From an uncultured Oscillospiraceae bacterium (GTDB lineage Bacteria > Bacillota > Clostridia > Oscillospirales > Oscillospiraceae), in assembly GCA_944385195.1 (NCBI GenBank), contig CALWWH010000097.1, forward strand, positions 1 through 19,003: a stretch of DNA of 19,003 nt, given 5' to 3'. This document shows, piece after piece, positions 1 to 8,075 of this stretch (positions are counted from its first letter, which is position 1; each line of letters begins with the position of its first letter). Both the position numbers and the translations under genes were made by a program. The notes under the pieces are model-generated. The model searched no databases and was not told the origin of the DNA. It saw only the letters and a list, made by a program, of their open reading frames with translations.

Positions 1-1446
1 GGAACCCTCGTTGATGATGCGCTGGAGGGTCTCCCGGAGCTTGCTGCGGGCGTCGTCGGGCATCCGGATGAGCTTGGTGTTGAGTCCTTCATTGACCAGC
101 TCGAAAAGGGATTTGCCGAAGATATTGCTCTGCCAGAGCTTTTCCGTGTTGCCTTCGTACTCGCTGAGAAGATAGTTCAGCAGGTCCTCGCTCTGCTTTT
201 CGTCGCCCACCATGGGGCTAAGCTCCGTCTCGATGTCCGCGCGGAGCATGTGTATGCTGGGGGCGCTGGCCTTGAGGCGCACGCCGTAGCTGCCGCCCCT
301 GTGGATGATCTCCGGGACGTCGAGGGTCATCTCCTCCGGACCGGGCTGGACGATGCCGTAGCCGGTAGCGCGGACCTGCGCCAAGGCGGAGGCGATCTTC
401 TCGTACTCCCGCTGGACGGCGGAGAGCTCCGAAAGCTGCCGCAGCAGGTCCCCATCATTTTCAATGGTGAGCCCTGACTGCTCCCCGAGTACGCGGTAAA
501 ACAGCGCCTCCGGGAAGACAACGCTGACGCGGACGATGCCGCTGCCTAGGTCGATGTGGTCAATGCCGCAGGACTCGACATCCTCCAGAGCGGTCAGCTT
601 GGTGACGGCGGGGGATGCATCGCGTACCAGTTTCACGGCGGCGCAGTCACTGCGGATGGCGTCATAGAGCGTGGCCTTGATCGGATGGGACGCGGGAAGG
701 GCATCCACCCAGCGAGGCAAGAAGAATTCCACCTGTTGGACTGGAAAGACGTTCAGCAGGGCGGTCAGGATCTGCCGGATGTCGCTCTCTGTGAGCGTCT
801 GAGCGTTGATCGGGAGAACCTCGACCCCATACTTGGTCTGTAGCTCGCTGCAGATGGCCTGGACGGCGGGGGAGCGGGGCTCGGCGCTGTTAACCAGAAC
901 CAGGAAAGGCTTTCCGGTGGCCTGCATGTCCATAATGGCGCGGGCTTCTGCGTCTAGATAGTCGCTGCGGGGAATGTCGGTGATGCTGCCGTCGGTGGTC
1001 ATGACGATGCCCACGGTGCAGTGATCTTCCATGACTTTGCGGGTGCCCAGTTCGGCGGCTTCGCTCATGGGCAGCTCGTGATCAAACCAGGGAGTAGTGA
1101 CCATGCGGGGCTTGCCGTCTTCCTCCGCGCCTACGGCGCCGGGGACAAGGTAGCCCACGCTGTCGATGAGGCGGATAGACAGCTGTGCCGTCCCGTCAGG
1201 GCTGATGCTGACGGCCTCCTCGGGAATAAATTTCGGCTCGGCGGTCATAATGGTCTTCCCGGAGCCGCTCTGGGGCAGCTCATCCCGTGCGCGTTCCCGG
1301 CGATAGACGTTCTCGATGTTGGGAATCACCAGCTCCTCCATGAACCGCTTGATAAAGGTGCTCTTGCCGGTCCGCACCGGCCCTACAACACTCAGATAGA
1401 TATGTCCATCGGTACGCTGCCCGATCTGTTGGTAGATGCTCTCCAT
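1..1446 (-). CDS. spoIVA: Stage IV sporulation protein A (SpoIVA), 3' end cut by window edge
   Basis: SpoIVA is the ATPase that polymerises on the outer forespore membrane and forms the basement layer of the spore coat. Translation of the minus strand from the ATG at 1446 gives 482 residues with no stop, ending at the window edge in RIINEGS. From memory the Bacillus subtilis protein has 492 residues and a near-identical C-terminal region, so only about 10 residues are missing. The sequence shows a Walker A motif GPVRTGKST at residues 22-30, the conserved DELPQSGSGKTIMTAEPKF stretch, and a C-terminal domain containing YGVRLKASAPSIHM. The start is supported by AGGAGG at 1455-1460, 8 nt upstream. 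The gene is divergent from tldD and is probably expressed in the mother cell under sigma E. It marks the organism as an endospore former. Confidence 0.97.
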   Translation of the reverse strand, partial: MESIYQQIGQRTDGHIYLSVVGPVRTGKSTFIKRFMEELVIPNIENVYRRERARDELPQSGSGKTIMTAEPKFIPEEAVSISPDGTAQLSIRLIDSVGYLVPGAVGAEEDGKPRMVTTPWFDHELPMSEAAELGTRKVMEDHCTVGIVMTTDGSITDIPRSDYLDAEARAIMDMQATGKPFLVLVNSAEPRSPAVQAICSELQTKYGVEVLPINAQTLTESDIRQILTALLNVFPVQQVEFFLPRWVDALPASHPIKATLYDAIRSDCAAVKLVRDASPAVTKLTALEDVESCGIDHIDLGSGIVRVSVVFPEALFYRVLGEQSGLTIENDGDLLRQLSELSAVQREYEKIASALAQVRATGYGIVQPGPEEMTLDVPEIIHRGGSYGVRLKASAPSIHMLRADIETELSPMVGDEKQSEDLLNYLLSEYEGNTEKLWQSNIFGKSLFELVNEGLNTKLIRMPDDARSKLRETLQRIINEGS

Positions 1447-1478
1447 TGGCTTGGCCTCCTGTCGGTGATGTCTGGTCA

Positions 1479-1507
1479 AGCTTATGTGTGCGCTGCGGGG
1501 AACATAC
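1479..1507 (-). promoter_or_regulatory. Candidate sigma-E promoter of spoIVA
   Basis: On the minus strand GTATGTT (1501-1507) and CATAAGCT (1479-1486) are separated by 14 nt. This resembles the sigma-E pattern of a KMATATT-like -35 and a CATACANT-like -10, with two mismatches in each box. The predicted start would lie about 25 nt before the spoIVA ribosome binding site. spoIVA is sigma-E dependent in Bacillus, which is the main reason to favour it. A sigma-A-like alternative (TTGACT, 16 nt, TAAAAT) lies farther upstream. Confidence 0.4.
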
Positions 1508-1543
1508 CAATAATCAAAAATCACGGTTCATTTTATTGTTGTT

Positions 1544-1563
1544 GGGCCCTAAGTCAAGGGCCC
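1544..1563. repeat. Short inverted repeat in the spoIVA-tldD intergenic region
   Basis: GGGCCCT (1544-1550) and AGGGCCC (1557-1563) form a perfect 7-bp inverted repeat around a 6-nt loop. No T-run follows on either strand, so it does not look like an intrinsic terminator. It lies upstream of both divergent genes and could be a protein-binding site. The function is unknown. Confidence 0.45.
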
Positions 1564-1604
1564 TCTGTGCCATATACAGAGCGCCCGCATCACGAAACTT
1601 GCTC

Positions 1605-1633
1605 TTGCAATCTAAACTGCACTGTGGTAAACT
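1605..1633 (+). promoter_or_regulatory. Promoter of tldD-pmbA operon
   Basis: TTGCAA (1605-1610), a 17-nt spacer and TAAACT (1628-1633), with an extended -10 TGG just before the -10 box. The predicted transcription start is near 1640, leaving about 50 nt of leader before tldD. A TATACA at 1633-1638 is an alternative -10 but with poor spacing. Confidence 0.6.
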
Positions 1634-1692
1634 ATACAAGAGTACAAATAACCACTGAAGGTGGAAATCATGATACGATTGGAGAAAGACCT

Positions 1693-3075
1693 ATGATGCT
1701 AAGCAAGAAGCTTTTGGAACAGGTCCTGGCGCGGGCGCTGTCCACCGGGGCTGACTATGCGGAGATCTATACCGAAAACACTACCAGCAAGGCCATCACC
1801 ATGGTAGGCAGCAAGGTCGACCGCATCGCCGATGAGCTCATCTCCGGGGCAAGTGTGCGCGTGTTTAAGGGCCTGCGCAGCGTTTGCGGAAGCACTGCCG
1901 ACCTGAGCGAGGCAGGTCTGCTGGCCTGTGCCGGCAAGGTTGCCGATGTGCTGGGCCAGGGCAGCGCCCCCATCCGGATCAACCTCAACGAGCGGCTTTT
2001 TGGCGATGCGCACCCCATCCGCATTGTCCCCAGCAGCGTGGGCAACGACGTGAAGGTTGAGCTTTTGCGCCGCGGCTGCGATTCTGCCAAGGCTTACCAC
2101 AGCTCCATCAGCCAGGTCAGCGGGACCATCCTGGACGTGGACCACAAGATCCAAATCGCCACCAGCGAGGGCCTGCTGGCAGAAGACCGCCAGGTTCGTA
2201 CCCGCATGAGCCTTGAGGCCATCGCCAGCAACGGCAACGAGAACCAGGCCGGCATGGTCACTCCCGGCGTCCGCCAGGGACTGGAGATGTTTGAGCAGTT
2301 TGTGCCAGAGGAGCTGGGCCGTCAGGCGGCGGCGCAGGCGGTGACCATGCTCAGCGCAGGCTACTGCCCGGCGGGCACCATGCCGGTAGCCATCGGCAAC
2401 GGCTTTGGCGGCGTTATCTTCCATGAGGCATGCGGCCATTCTCTGGAGGCAAGCGGCGTGGCTCTGGGCCAGAGCCAGTTTGCCGGCAAGCTCGGCCAGC
2501 AGATCGCCTCTCCAAAGGTCACGGCGATCGATGACGGCACCATGACCAACGCCTGGGGCTCCATTAACATTGACGATGAGGGCACTCCTGCCCGCAAGAA
2601 CGTCCTGATTGAGAACGGCGTTTTAAAGTCTTACATGATTGATAAGTTCAACGGCCGCCGTATGGGCATGGAGTCCACCGGTAACTCTCGCCGTCAGAGC
2701 TATCTCTATGAGCCCACCTCCCGCATGACCAACACCTACATCGCCGAGGGCCAGGACAATAATGACGACATCATCGCCTCTATCGAATATGGCCTTTACG
2801 CCAAGACCATGGGCGGCGGCCAGGTCAATCCGCTGACTGGGCAGTTTAACTTTGGCGTCCGTGAGGGCTACATGGTCCGCAACGGTAAGATCTGTGAACC
2901 GGTCCGCGGTGCGATGCTGGTTGGCAAGGGCTCTGAGGTCCTAATGAACATCGATATGGTCGGCACCGGTCTGGCGCTGTCCGCCGGTATGTGCGGCGCG
3001 TCCAGCGGCTCCATCCCCACCTTTGTGGGCCAGCCGATGATCCGTGTCTGCGCCATCACTGTTGGCGGCCGCTGA
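1693..3075 (+). CDS. tldD: TldD-type metallopeptidase
   Basis: TldD is the catalytic subunit of the TldD/TldE zinc protease, which degrades unfolded peptides and in some bacteria matures microcins or other modified peptides. The 460-residue product is close to the usual length (about 480). It carries the HExxxH metal motif as HEACGH at residues 244-249, inside the GGVIFHEACGHSLEA signature. A conserved cysteine at residue 434 lies in the GMCGASSGS segment of the C-terminal domain. The frame stays open upstream to 1021, but that part is antisense to spoIVA. The start at 1693 follows GGAG at 1681-1684 by 8 nt; the adjacent ATG at 1696 is also possible. pmbA follows after 14 nt. No precursor peptide gene is visible nearby, so the substrate cannot be named. 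Confidence 0.94.
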   Translation: MMLSKKLLEQVLARALSTGADYAEIYTENTTSKAITMVGSKVDRIADELISGASVRVFKGLRSVCGSTADLSEAGLLACAGKVADVLGQGSAPIRINLNERLFGDAHPIRIVPSSVGNDVKVELLRRGCDSAKAYHSSISQVSGTILDVDHKIQIATSEGLLAEDRQVRTRMSLEAIASNGNENQAGMVTPGVRQGLEMFEQFVPEELGRQAAAQAVTMLSAGYCPAGTMPVAIGNGFGGVIFHEACGHSLEASGVALGQSQFAGKLGQQIASPKVTAIDDGTMTNAWGSINIDDEGTPARKNVLIENGVLKSYMIDKFNGRRMGMESTGNSRRQSYLYEPTSRMTNTYIAEGQDNNDDIIASIEYGLYAKTMGGGQVNPLTGQFNFGVREGYMVRNGKICEPVRGAMLVGKGSEVLMNIDMVGTGLALSAGMCGASSGSIPTFVGQPMIRVCAITVGGR

Positions 3076-3089
3076 AAGGGAGGTACACC

Positions 3090-4433
3090 ATGATCTATAC
3101 TGAATTCAAAGAAGCTGTTTTTGCCCATGCCCAGGCCCTGGGCCTGAAGGACTACGAGCTATACTACACCGCCGGAGAGTCCGTCAGTGTCGACGTATTC
3201 CAGCAGCAGATCAACGGTTTCGGAAGCACCACCGAGCTGGGTGCCTGCTTCCGCTGCCTGATCGATGGCAAGATGGGCTATGCCTCTACCAGTCTGCTCA
3301 GCGCTGAGGAGGCCGTCCGCGTGGTTGAGGCCGCCATGGAGAACGCCCGCACCATTGAGAGCGAAGAGCTTTGCTTTATCCACCCTGGCGACGCAGCTTA
3401 TGCTGCCTTGACTCCGAAGCAGGTCAGCACGCCCACTACCGAAGAGATGATCTCCTTTGCGCTGGAGCTGCAAAAGACCCTCTATGCGACGGATGCCCGT
3501 GTCATCGATGGCACGCAGTGCGGCGTCAGCTTCGGCACCAGCGAGCTGGCCATCGACAACTCCTATGGACTCTCTCTGCGCGACAGCAGTAAAATGGCCT
3601 CTGCTGTGGGCATGGTCGTCCTTCAGGATGGAGAGCCCTATGACGGCTACCAGACCGAGATTGGAAGCCTTGACACCATGGACAAGGAAAAGATCGCCAA
3701 AAAGGTGGTGGAGAAGGCCGCCAACAAGGTCGGCGGCGAGGTTGGCCCTACCGGCAGCTTCCCAGTCCTGCTGACCCCGAGCGCCATGCGCGCCCTGATG
3801 ACTGCTTTTGTGGGCGTTTTCTCTGCCGAAAATACCCAGAAGGGCTTGTCTCTGCTGGCTGGCAAAGAAGGGCAGACTATCGCTGCGGAGTGTGTAACGC
3901 TGATGGATGACCCCTTCTATGCCGACAGCTACGCCCAGGCCAGCTTTGACGCCGAGGGCTGCGCTACGAGTACCAAGGCTGTCATTGAAAACGGCGTCCT
4001 GAAGACTCTGCTGCACAACCTGAAGACTGCGCATGTGGCTGGGGTAAAGACCACAGCCAACGCCTCCAAGGCGAGCTATGCCGCTACGGTTGGCATCAGC
4101 CCCTACAACTTCTACATCGTTCCCGGTGAGAAGACCCAGGACGAGCTGCTGGCGCAGATGGGTAACGGTGTCATCGTCGACAGCTTCGGCGGGCTCCACG
4201 CAGGTGCCAGCGCCGTCAGCGGCGACTTCTCCCTGCAGAGTACCGGTTTCCTGGTTGAGAACGGCAAGAAGGGAAAGTACATCCACAGCTTTACCGTGGC
4301 CGGAAACTTCTTCGAGCTGCTCAAGAAAATTGTCGCCGTCGGCTCTGACCTGGAGATGGGCACCCCCAACGGCAACACCTGCCTGGGCTCCCCGAGCCTG
4401 TTGATCGATCAGCTTTCCCTGGCGGGTAAGTAA
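3090..4433 (+). CDS. pmbA: TldE/PmbA-type metallopeptidase partner subunit
   Basis: This is the non-catalytic partner that forms a heterodimer with TldD. The 447-residue protein matches the usual PmbA length (about 450) and shares the family fold. It lacks the HExxxH motif, as expected for TldE. The C-terminal part contains the conserved glycine-rich stretch VDSFGGLHAGASAVSGDFS and the ending NGNTCLGSPSLLI. The start at 3090 is fixed by GGGAGG (3078-3083) 6 nt upstream and by the short 14-nt gap after tldD. An upstream in-frame extension overlaps tldD and is rejected. The operon ends at the hairpin at 4447-4489. Confidence 0.93.
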   Translation: MIYTEFKEAVFAHAQALGLKDYELYYTAGESVSVDVFQQQINGFGSTTELGACFRCLIDGKMGYASTSLLSAEEAVRVVEAAMENARTIESEELCFIHPGDAAYAALTPKQVSTPTTEEMISFALELQKTLYATDARVIDGTQCGVSFGTSELAIDNSYGLSLRDSSKMASAVGMVVLQDGEPYDGYQTEIGSLDTMDKEKIAKKVVEKAANKVGGEVGPTGSFPVLLTPSAMRALMTAFVGVFSAENTQKGLSLLAGKEGQTIAAECVTLMDDPFYADSYAQASFDAEGCATSTKAVIENGVLKTLLHNLKTAHVAGVKTTANASKASYAATVGISPYNFYIVPGEKTQDELLAQMGNGVIVDSFGGLHAGASAVSGDFSLQSTGFLVENGKKGKYIHSFTVAGNFFELLKKIVAVGSDLEMGTPNGNTCLGSPSLLIDQLSLAGK

Positions 4434-4446
4434 GAACACCAATAAC

Positions 4447-4489
4447 AGCAATGGCTGCTTGGGACTTTCCAGAGCAGCCATTGCTTTTT
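4447..4489 (+). terminator. Intrinsic terminator of tldD-pmbA
   Basis: A 13-bp perfect stem (arms 4447-4459 and 4473-4485) with a 13-nt loop runs into TTTTT at 4485-4489. It begins 14 nt after the pmbA stop codon. Confidence 0.9.
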
Positions 4490-4542
4490 GAAGGCCGTGG
4501 AGTTAAGGTGCAGATGCGGTTTCTCTGCCGCTTGAGACGTTC

Positions 4543-4571
4543 TTGCAATCCCTCTAAACATATGCTATACT
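4543..4571 (+). promoter_or_regulatory. Promoter of the hexokinase gene
   Basis: TTGCAA (4543-4548), a 17-nt spacer and TATACT (4566-4571), with an extended -10 TGC. The predicted start is near 4578, giving a leader of about 34 nt. The -35 and part of the spacer (CTTGCAATC, CTAAAC) resemble the tldD promoter. Confidence 0.75.
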
Positions 4572-4611
4572 AATTCTACCTGAAAAAACTACACATCGGA
4601 GGTACATAACC

Positions 4612-5907
4612 ATGGACTATCGTGCAATTGTCGATTCCTTCCTGCGCAAATATGACCAGCATCCCGACGCCATCGATATGGCGGCGCTGACCGCTACCTT
4701 CGTCTCTGAGATGAAGGCCGGTCTGGCTGGCGAGCCCTCTTCTCTGATGATGATCCCGACCTACCTGTCCGCAGACGGCGCCATTCCTCTCGGCGAGACT
4801 GCCATCGCCATCGACGCCGGCGGCACCAACCTGCGCACTGCCCTGGTTACCTTCACCGAAAGCGGCATTGAGGTCAGCGATTTTACAAAGCGGCCCATGC
4901 CAGGCACCACCAAGACCCTGACCAAGGAAGAGTTTTTGGCGGAAATGGTCAGCTATCTGAAGCCTCTGGTTCGTAAGGCAAGCAAGATCGGTTTCTGCTT
5001 TAGTTTTCCGGCCGAGGTGCAGCCCAACCACGATGCCAAGGTTATCATGTTCTGCAAGGAGGTCAACATTACCGGTGCGGAGAATATGATGATCTGCGCG
5101 GAGATTGCTCAGGCGCTGAAGGCTGAGGGCGTCGATACCCCGGTGAGCTTTGTCCTGCTCAATGACACCGTTGCGACCCTTCTGGGCGGCCCGAACCCCG
5201 GTCCTGGCGAGCGCATGGATGGTCAGATTGGCTTCATTCTTGGTACCGGCACCAACACTGCCTATGTCGAGCGGTGCGCTAACATCAAGAAGCTGGGCGC
5301 TGGTTTTGAGACCGGCAACATGATCATCAACACCGAGTCCGGCATTTTTGACAAGGTTCCCATGGGCGAATTCGACCGCCGCATGGACGCCGCCTCTGCC
5401 AATCCCAACGACCACATCTTCGAGAAGATGATCTCTGGCGTTTATCTGGGCTTAGTCATCCGCCAGACCGTTATGGAAGCGGCCCGCCAGGGCCTGTTCT
5501 CTGCTGAGAGCAGCGTAGTGAATCTGCCCGAAATCTCTATGGTGGAGGTTGATGCCTTCCTGCGTCAGCCCTACGGCGACAATGTGATTGCCAACTGCTG
5601 CGCCAGCGACGATGACCGCGAGCTGATGTACACCTTCATCGACCGCGCCCTGGACCGCGGCGCGAAGCTGGTCACCGTCAATATGGCCGCGCTGATGGAG
5701 CAGATGGACGGCGGCAAGCGCATGAGCGCGCCGTGCCGCATCGTTGTGGAGGGCAGCACCTTCCACAAGTGCTTCAGCTATCGGGAGCGCATTGAGCGTT
5801 ACATGAAGGCCTACGTCAACGAGACCCTGGGCAGGTACTATCTCTTCACCTCCGGTGACGACGTCAACCTGGCCGGTTCTGCCGGCGCTGCGCTGCTTAA
5901 CGCGTAA
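4612..5907 (+). CDS. Hexokinase, eukaryote-type family
   Basis: This enzyme phosphorylates glucose or a related hexose with ATP at the entry to glycolysis in the cytoplasm. The 431-residue sequence belongs to the hexokinase fold of eukaryotes (Hexokinase_1/Hexokinase_2), not the ROK or GlkA type usual in Firmicutes. Visible motifs are phosphate-1 DAGGTNLR (68-75), sugar-binding FCFSFPAE, catalytic LNDTVATLL (183-191, Asp185), phosphate-2 GFILGTGTN (207-215), INTESG with Glu242, the FEKMISGVYLG helix (270-280) and a C-terminal glycine-rich SGDDVNLAGSAGAAL. All catalytic positions are intact. It is one domain, about 50 residues shorter than yeast hexokinase. The start follows GGAGGT (4598-4603) by 8 nt. 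It has its own promoter and terminator and is therefore probably monocistronic. Sugar preference cannot be read from the sequence. Confidence 0.93.
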   Translation: MDYRAIVDSFLRKYDQHPDAIDMAALTATFVSEMKAGLAGEPSSLMMIPTYLSADGAIPLGETAIAIDAGGTNLRTALVTFTESGIEVSDFTKRPMPGTTKTLTKEEFLAEMVSYLKPLVRKASKIGFCFSFPAEVQPNHDAKVIMFCKEVNITGAENMMICAEIAQALKAEGVDTPVSFVLLNDTVATLLGGPNPGPGERMDGQIGFILGTGTNTAYVERCANIKKLGAGFETGNMIINTESGIFDKVPMGEFDRRMDAASANPNDHIFEKMISGVYLGLVIRQTVMEAARQGLFSAESSVVNLPEISMVEVDAFLRQPYGDNVIANCCASDDDRELMYTFIDRALDRGAKLVTVNMAALMEQMDGGKRMSAPCRIVVEGSTFHKCFSYRERIERYMKAYVNETLGRYYLFTSGDDVNLAGSAGAALLNA

Positions 5908-5913
5908 GGAAAG

Positions 5914-5953
5914 AATATGGAGGAACGGCCATGGCGCCGTTCCTCCATATTTT
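5914..5953 (+). terminator. Intrinsic terminator of the hexokinase gene
   Basis: A 16-bp perfect stem (5914-5929 with 5936-5951), a 6-nt loop CATGGC and a short T-run at 5951-5953. It lies just after the stop codon. The T tract is weak, but the stem is long and its base is A/T rich. Confidence 0.82.
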
Positions 5954-6022
5954 ATCCCACCAGGGGTTGATCATTTTTATATTTCCCCTATGTGCCCCAG
6001 CAAATTTCGTGTACAGCCTCCC

Positions 6023-6051
6023 TTGACAAGCTTACCCGCGTCCTATATAAT
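6023..6051 (+). promoter_or_regulatory. Consensus promoter of the pyr operon
   Basis: TTGACA (6023-6028), a 17-nt spacer and TATAAT (6046-6051) match the vegetative sigma consensus exactly. The predicted start is near 6058, so the leader before pyrC is only about 30 nt. That is too short for the antiterminator/terminator leader used by PyrR. Confidence 0.92.
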
Positions 6052-6087
6052 GTAACGGATAGAGATAACAGAAGAGGAGTGCGAGCG

Positions 6088-7347
6088 ATGACGTACCTGC
6101 TGAAGAACGCCACCGTGTATTGCAGCGGCAATTGGGAACAGCGCGATCTAGCGATTAAAGATGGGGTAATTGTTTCCATTTCCGAGTGTGGGATCCCAGA
6201 TGTGGTATTTTCTTTGGATCATTGTTATATTTTTCCCGGTTTCACCGATGTGCACGTGCATTTCCGTGAGCCGGGTTTTTCGTATAAAGAGACCATTGCC
6301 ACCGGCAGCGCTGCCGCAGCGCGGGGCGGCTATACCACGGTGTGCACCATGCCGAATCTCACCCCGGTTCCCGACACGGTTCCCCATCTGAATGAGCAGC
6401 TGGCTCTGATTGATCGGACTGCTGTTGTCCACGTCCATCCCTCCGGGGCGATCACTATGGGCCGCAAGGGTATGGAGTTGGCCGACCTGGCGGGGATGGC
6501 GCCCAAAGTCTGCGGCTTTTCCGATGACGGCTCAGGCGTCCAGAACGACGACATGATGCGTGCGGCCATGATGGAGGCCAAGCGCCTGGGCAAGGTGATC
6601 GCTGCCCACTGTGAGGATGAGTCTCTGCTGCGCGGGGGATACATCCACGATGGGGTCTATGCCGCCAAGCACGGCCACAAGGGTATCTGCTCCGAGAGTG
6701 AGTGGGGCCAGATTGCCCGGGACCTGGAGCTGGTGCGGCAGACGGGCTGTAGTTACCACGTCTGCCATATCTCCACCAAGGAGAGCGTTGACCTGATCCG
6801 CAAGGCCAAGGCTGAGGGCCTGGACGTCACCTGTGAGACTGGCCCCCACTACCTGGCGTTCTGCGACGAGCAGCTGAAAGAGGACGGCAGATTCAAGATG
6901 AACCCGCCCCTGCGCAGCGCAGCCGACCGCGATGCCCTGCTGGAGGGCATTCTGGACGGCACCATCGACATGATCGCTACAGATCACGCGCCCCATAGCC
7001 TCCAGGAGAAATCCCGGGGGCTGGCCGGCAGCGCCATGGGCGTTGTAGGATTGGAAACTGCCTTTCCGGCCCTTTACACCTGGCTGGTGCGGCAGGGTTA
7101 CGTCAGTCTGGAATTTCTGATGAATCTGCTAAACCGCAATCCCAACCGCCGCTTCGGCATCGGCAACACGCTCGAAGAGGGTATGCCTGCAAATTTGTCG
7201 GTCTGGGACCTGGAACGCAGCTACAAAGTCGATCCGGAGCAGTTTCTCACCATGGGCCGCAGCACCCCGTTCGAAGGGGTCCGCCTGTGGGGCGCCTGCT
7301 GCATGACCTTCTGTGATGGCAACTTAGTATGGGAGGAACAGGCATGA
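6088..7347 (+). CDS. pyrC: Dihydroorotase (PyrC)
   Basis: PyrC cyclises carbamoyl aspartate to dihydroorotate, the third step of UMP synthesis. The 419-residue length fits the Bacillus/Aquifex type I zinc enzyme. Metal ligands are all visible: HVH (His56, His58) in FTDVHVHFREPGF, an Asp of FSDDG (146-147), His174 in AAHCED, His227 in YHVCHIS, and catalytic Asp299 in ATDHAPH. The start at 6088 follows GAGGAG (6074-6079) by 8 nt; the frame is open upstream to 5992, but that part crosses the promoter. It is the first gene of a seven-gene operon and overlaps pyrK by 4 nt (ATGA). Confidence 0.97.
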   Translation: MTYLLKNATVYCSGNWEQRDLAIKDGVIVSISECGIPDVVFSLDHCYIFPGFTDVHVHFREPGFSYKETIATGSAAAARGGYTTVCTMPNLTPVPDTVPHLNEQLALIDRTAVVHVHPSGAITMGRKGMELADLAGMAPKVCGFSDDGSGVQNDDMMRAAMMEAKRLGKVIAAHCEDESLLRGGYIHDGVYAAKHGHKGICSESEWGQIARDLELVRQTGCSYHVCHISTKESVDLIRKAKAEGLDVTCETGPHYLAFCDEQLKEDGRFKMNPPLRSAADRDALLEGILDGTIDMIATDHAPHSLQEKSRGLAGSAMGVVGLETAFPALYTWLVRQGYVSLEFLMNLLNRNPNRRFGIGNTLEEGMPANLSVWDLERSYKVDPEQFLTMGRSTPFEGVRLWGACCMTFCDGNLVWEEQA

Positions 7348-8075
7348 AACAGGGAATCTTCACTATCCGATCAAACATTGCACTGACTTCCGATGTATGG
7401 CAGATGAGCTTGGAGGGGGATACCTCCGCCATTACCACGCCGGGACAGTTCGTCAACATCAAGTTGGAGGGTTTTTTTCTCCGCCGCCCGATCTCTGTCT
7501 ACGATTGGAACGGAACGTCTCTGAGCATCGTCTATAAAACCGTTGGCAGGGGCACCCGCGCCATGTCCCAGATGCAGCCGGGCGCGTCGCTGGACATCCT
7601 GACGGGCCTGGGCAATGGATACGACCTGAGCAAGGCGGGCCAGAGGCCCCTTTTGATGGGCGGCGGCGTCGGCGTCCCGCCTTTGTACGGCCTGGCCAAG
7701 CGATTGGTCAAGATCGAGGGCTGCAAGCCCGTGGCGATCCTAGGCTTTAACACGGCCTCGGAGATTTTCGCCGAGGAGGCGTTCAAGGCCCTGAACATAA
7801 AGACCGTTGTCTGCACCGCTGACGGCAGCTATGGCGTCAAGGGCTTTGTCACCGACGGCATGCCGGAGGACTATTCGTATTTCTACTGCTGCGGCCCGGA
7901 GCCCATGCTCAAGGCCATCGACCGTAAGGCGACTACCAGCGGCCAGCTGAGCTTTGAAGAACGTATGGGCTGCGGTTTCGGCGCCTGCATGGGCTGCACC
8001 TGCGCCACCAAGTACGGCAATAAGCGGATCTGTCGGGACGGCCCAGTACTGGAGAGGGAGGAGATCATATGGTAA
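7344..8075 (+). CDS. pyrK: Dihydroorotate dehydrogenase electron transfer subunit (PyrK)
   Basis: PyrK carries FAD and a [2Fe-2S] cluster and passes electrons from PyrD to NAD+. The 243-residue protein shows the flavin-binding RRPISVYDW motif, the nucleotide-binding GGGVGVPPLYGLAKRL stretch, and a C-terminal cluster motif with Cys210, Cys215, Cys218 and Cys230. This pattern is that of type 1B dihydroorotate dehydrogenases. The ATG at 7344 is chosen because GGGAGGA (7331-7337) sits about 6 nt before it; an in-frame ATG at 7329 lies before that site. It overlaps pyrC by 4 nt and pyrD by 7 nt, which suggests translational coupling and balanced subunits. Confidence 0.95.
   Translation: MKQGIFTIRSNIALTSDVWQMSLEGDTSAITTPGQFVNIKLEGFFLRRPISVYDWNGTSLSIVYKTVGRGTRAMSQMQPGASLDILTGLGNGYDLSKAGQRPLLMGGGVGVPPLYGLAKRLVKIEGCKPVAILGFNTASEIFAEEAFKALNIKTVVCTADGSYGVKGFVTDGMPEDYSYFYCCGPEPMLKAIDRKATTSGQLSFEERMGCGFGACMGCTCATKYGNKRICRDGPVLEREEIIW

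Noticed and set aside
1021..1692. N-terminal extension of tldD by more than 220 codons, in the same open frame
   Set aside because: It is antisense to spoIVA and crosses the tldD promoter; family length and the GGAG site support the start at 1693.
1693..4433. RiPP maturation cluster around tldD-pmbA
   Set aside because: No precursor peptide, radical SAM or other tailoring gene is visible; the pair stands alone in its operon.
3159..4481. 440-codon open frame on the minus strand opposite pmbA
   Set aside because: Mirror of GC-rich codon use in pmbA; the translation shows no recognisable family and the plus-strand gene is certain.
4576..5415. 279-codon open frame on the minus strand opposite the hexokinase gene
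   Set aside because: Same shadow effect; it also crosses the hexokinase ribosome binding site and leader.
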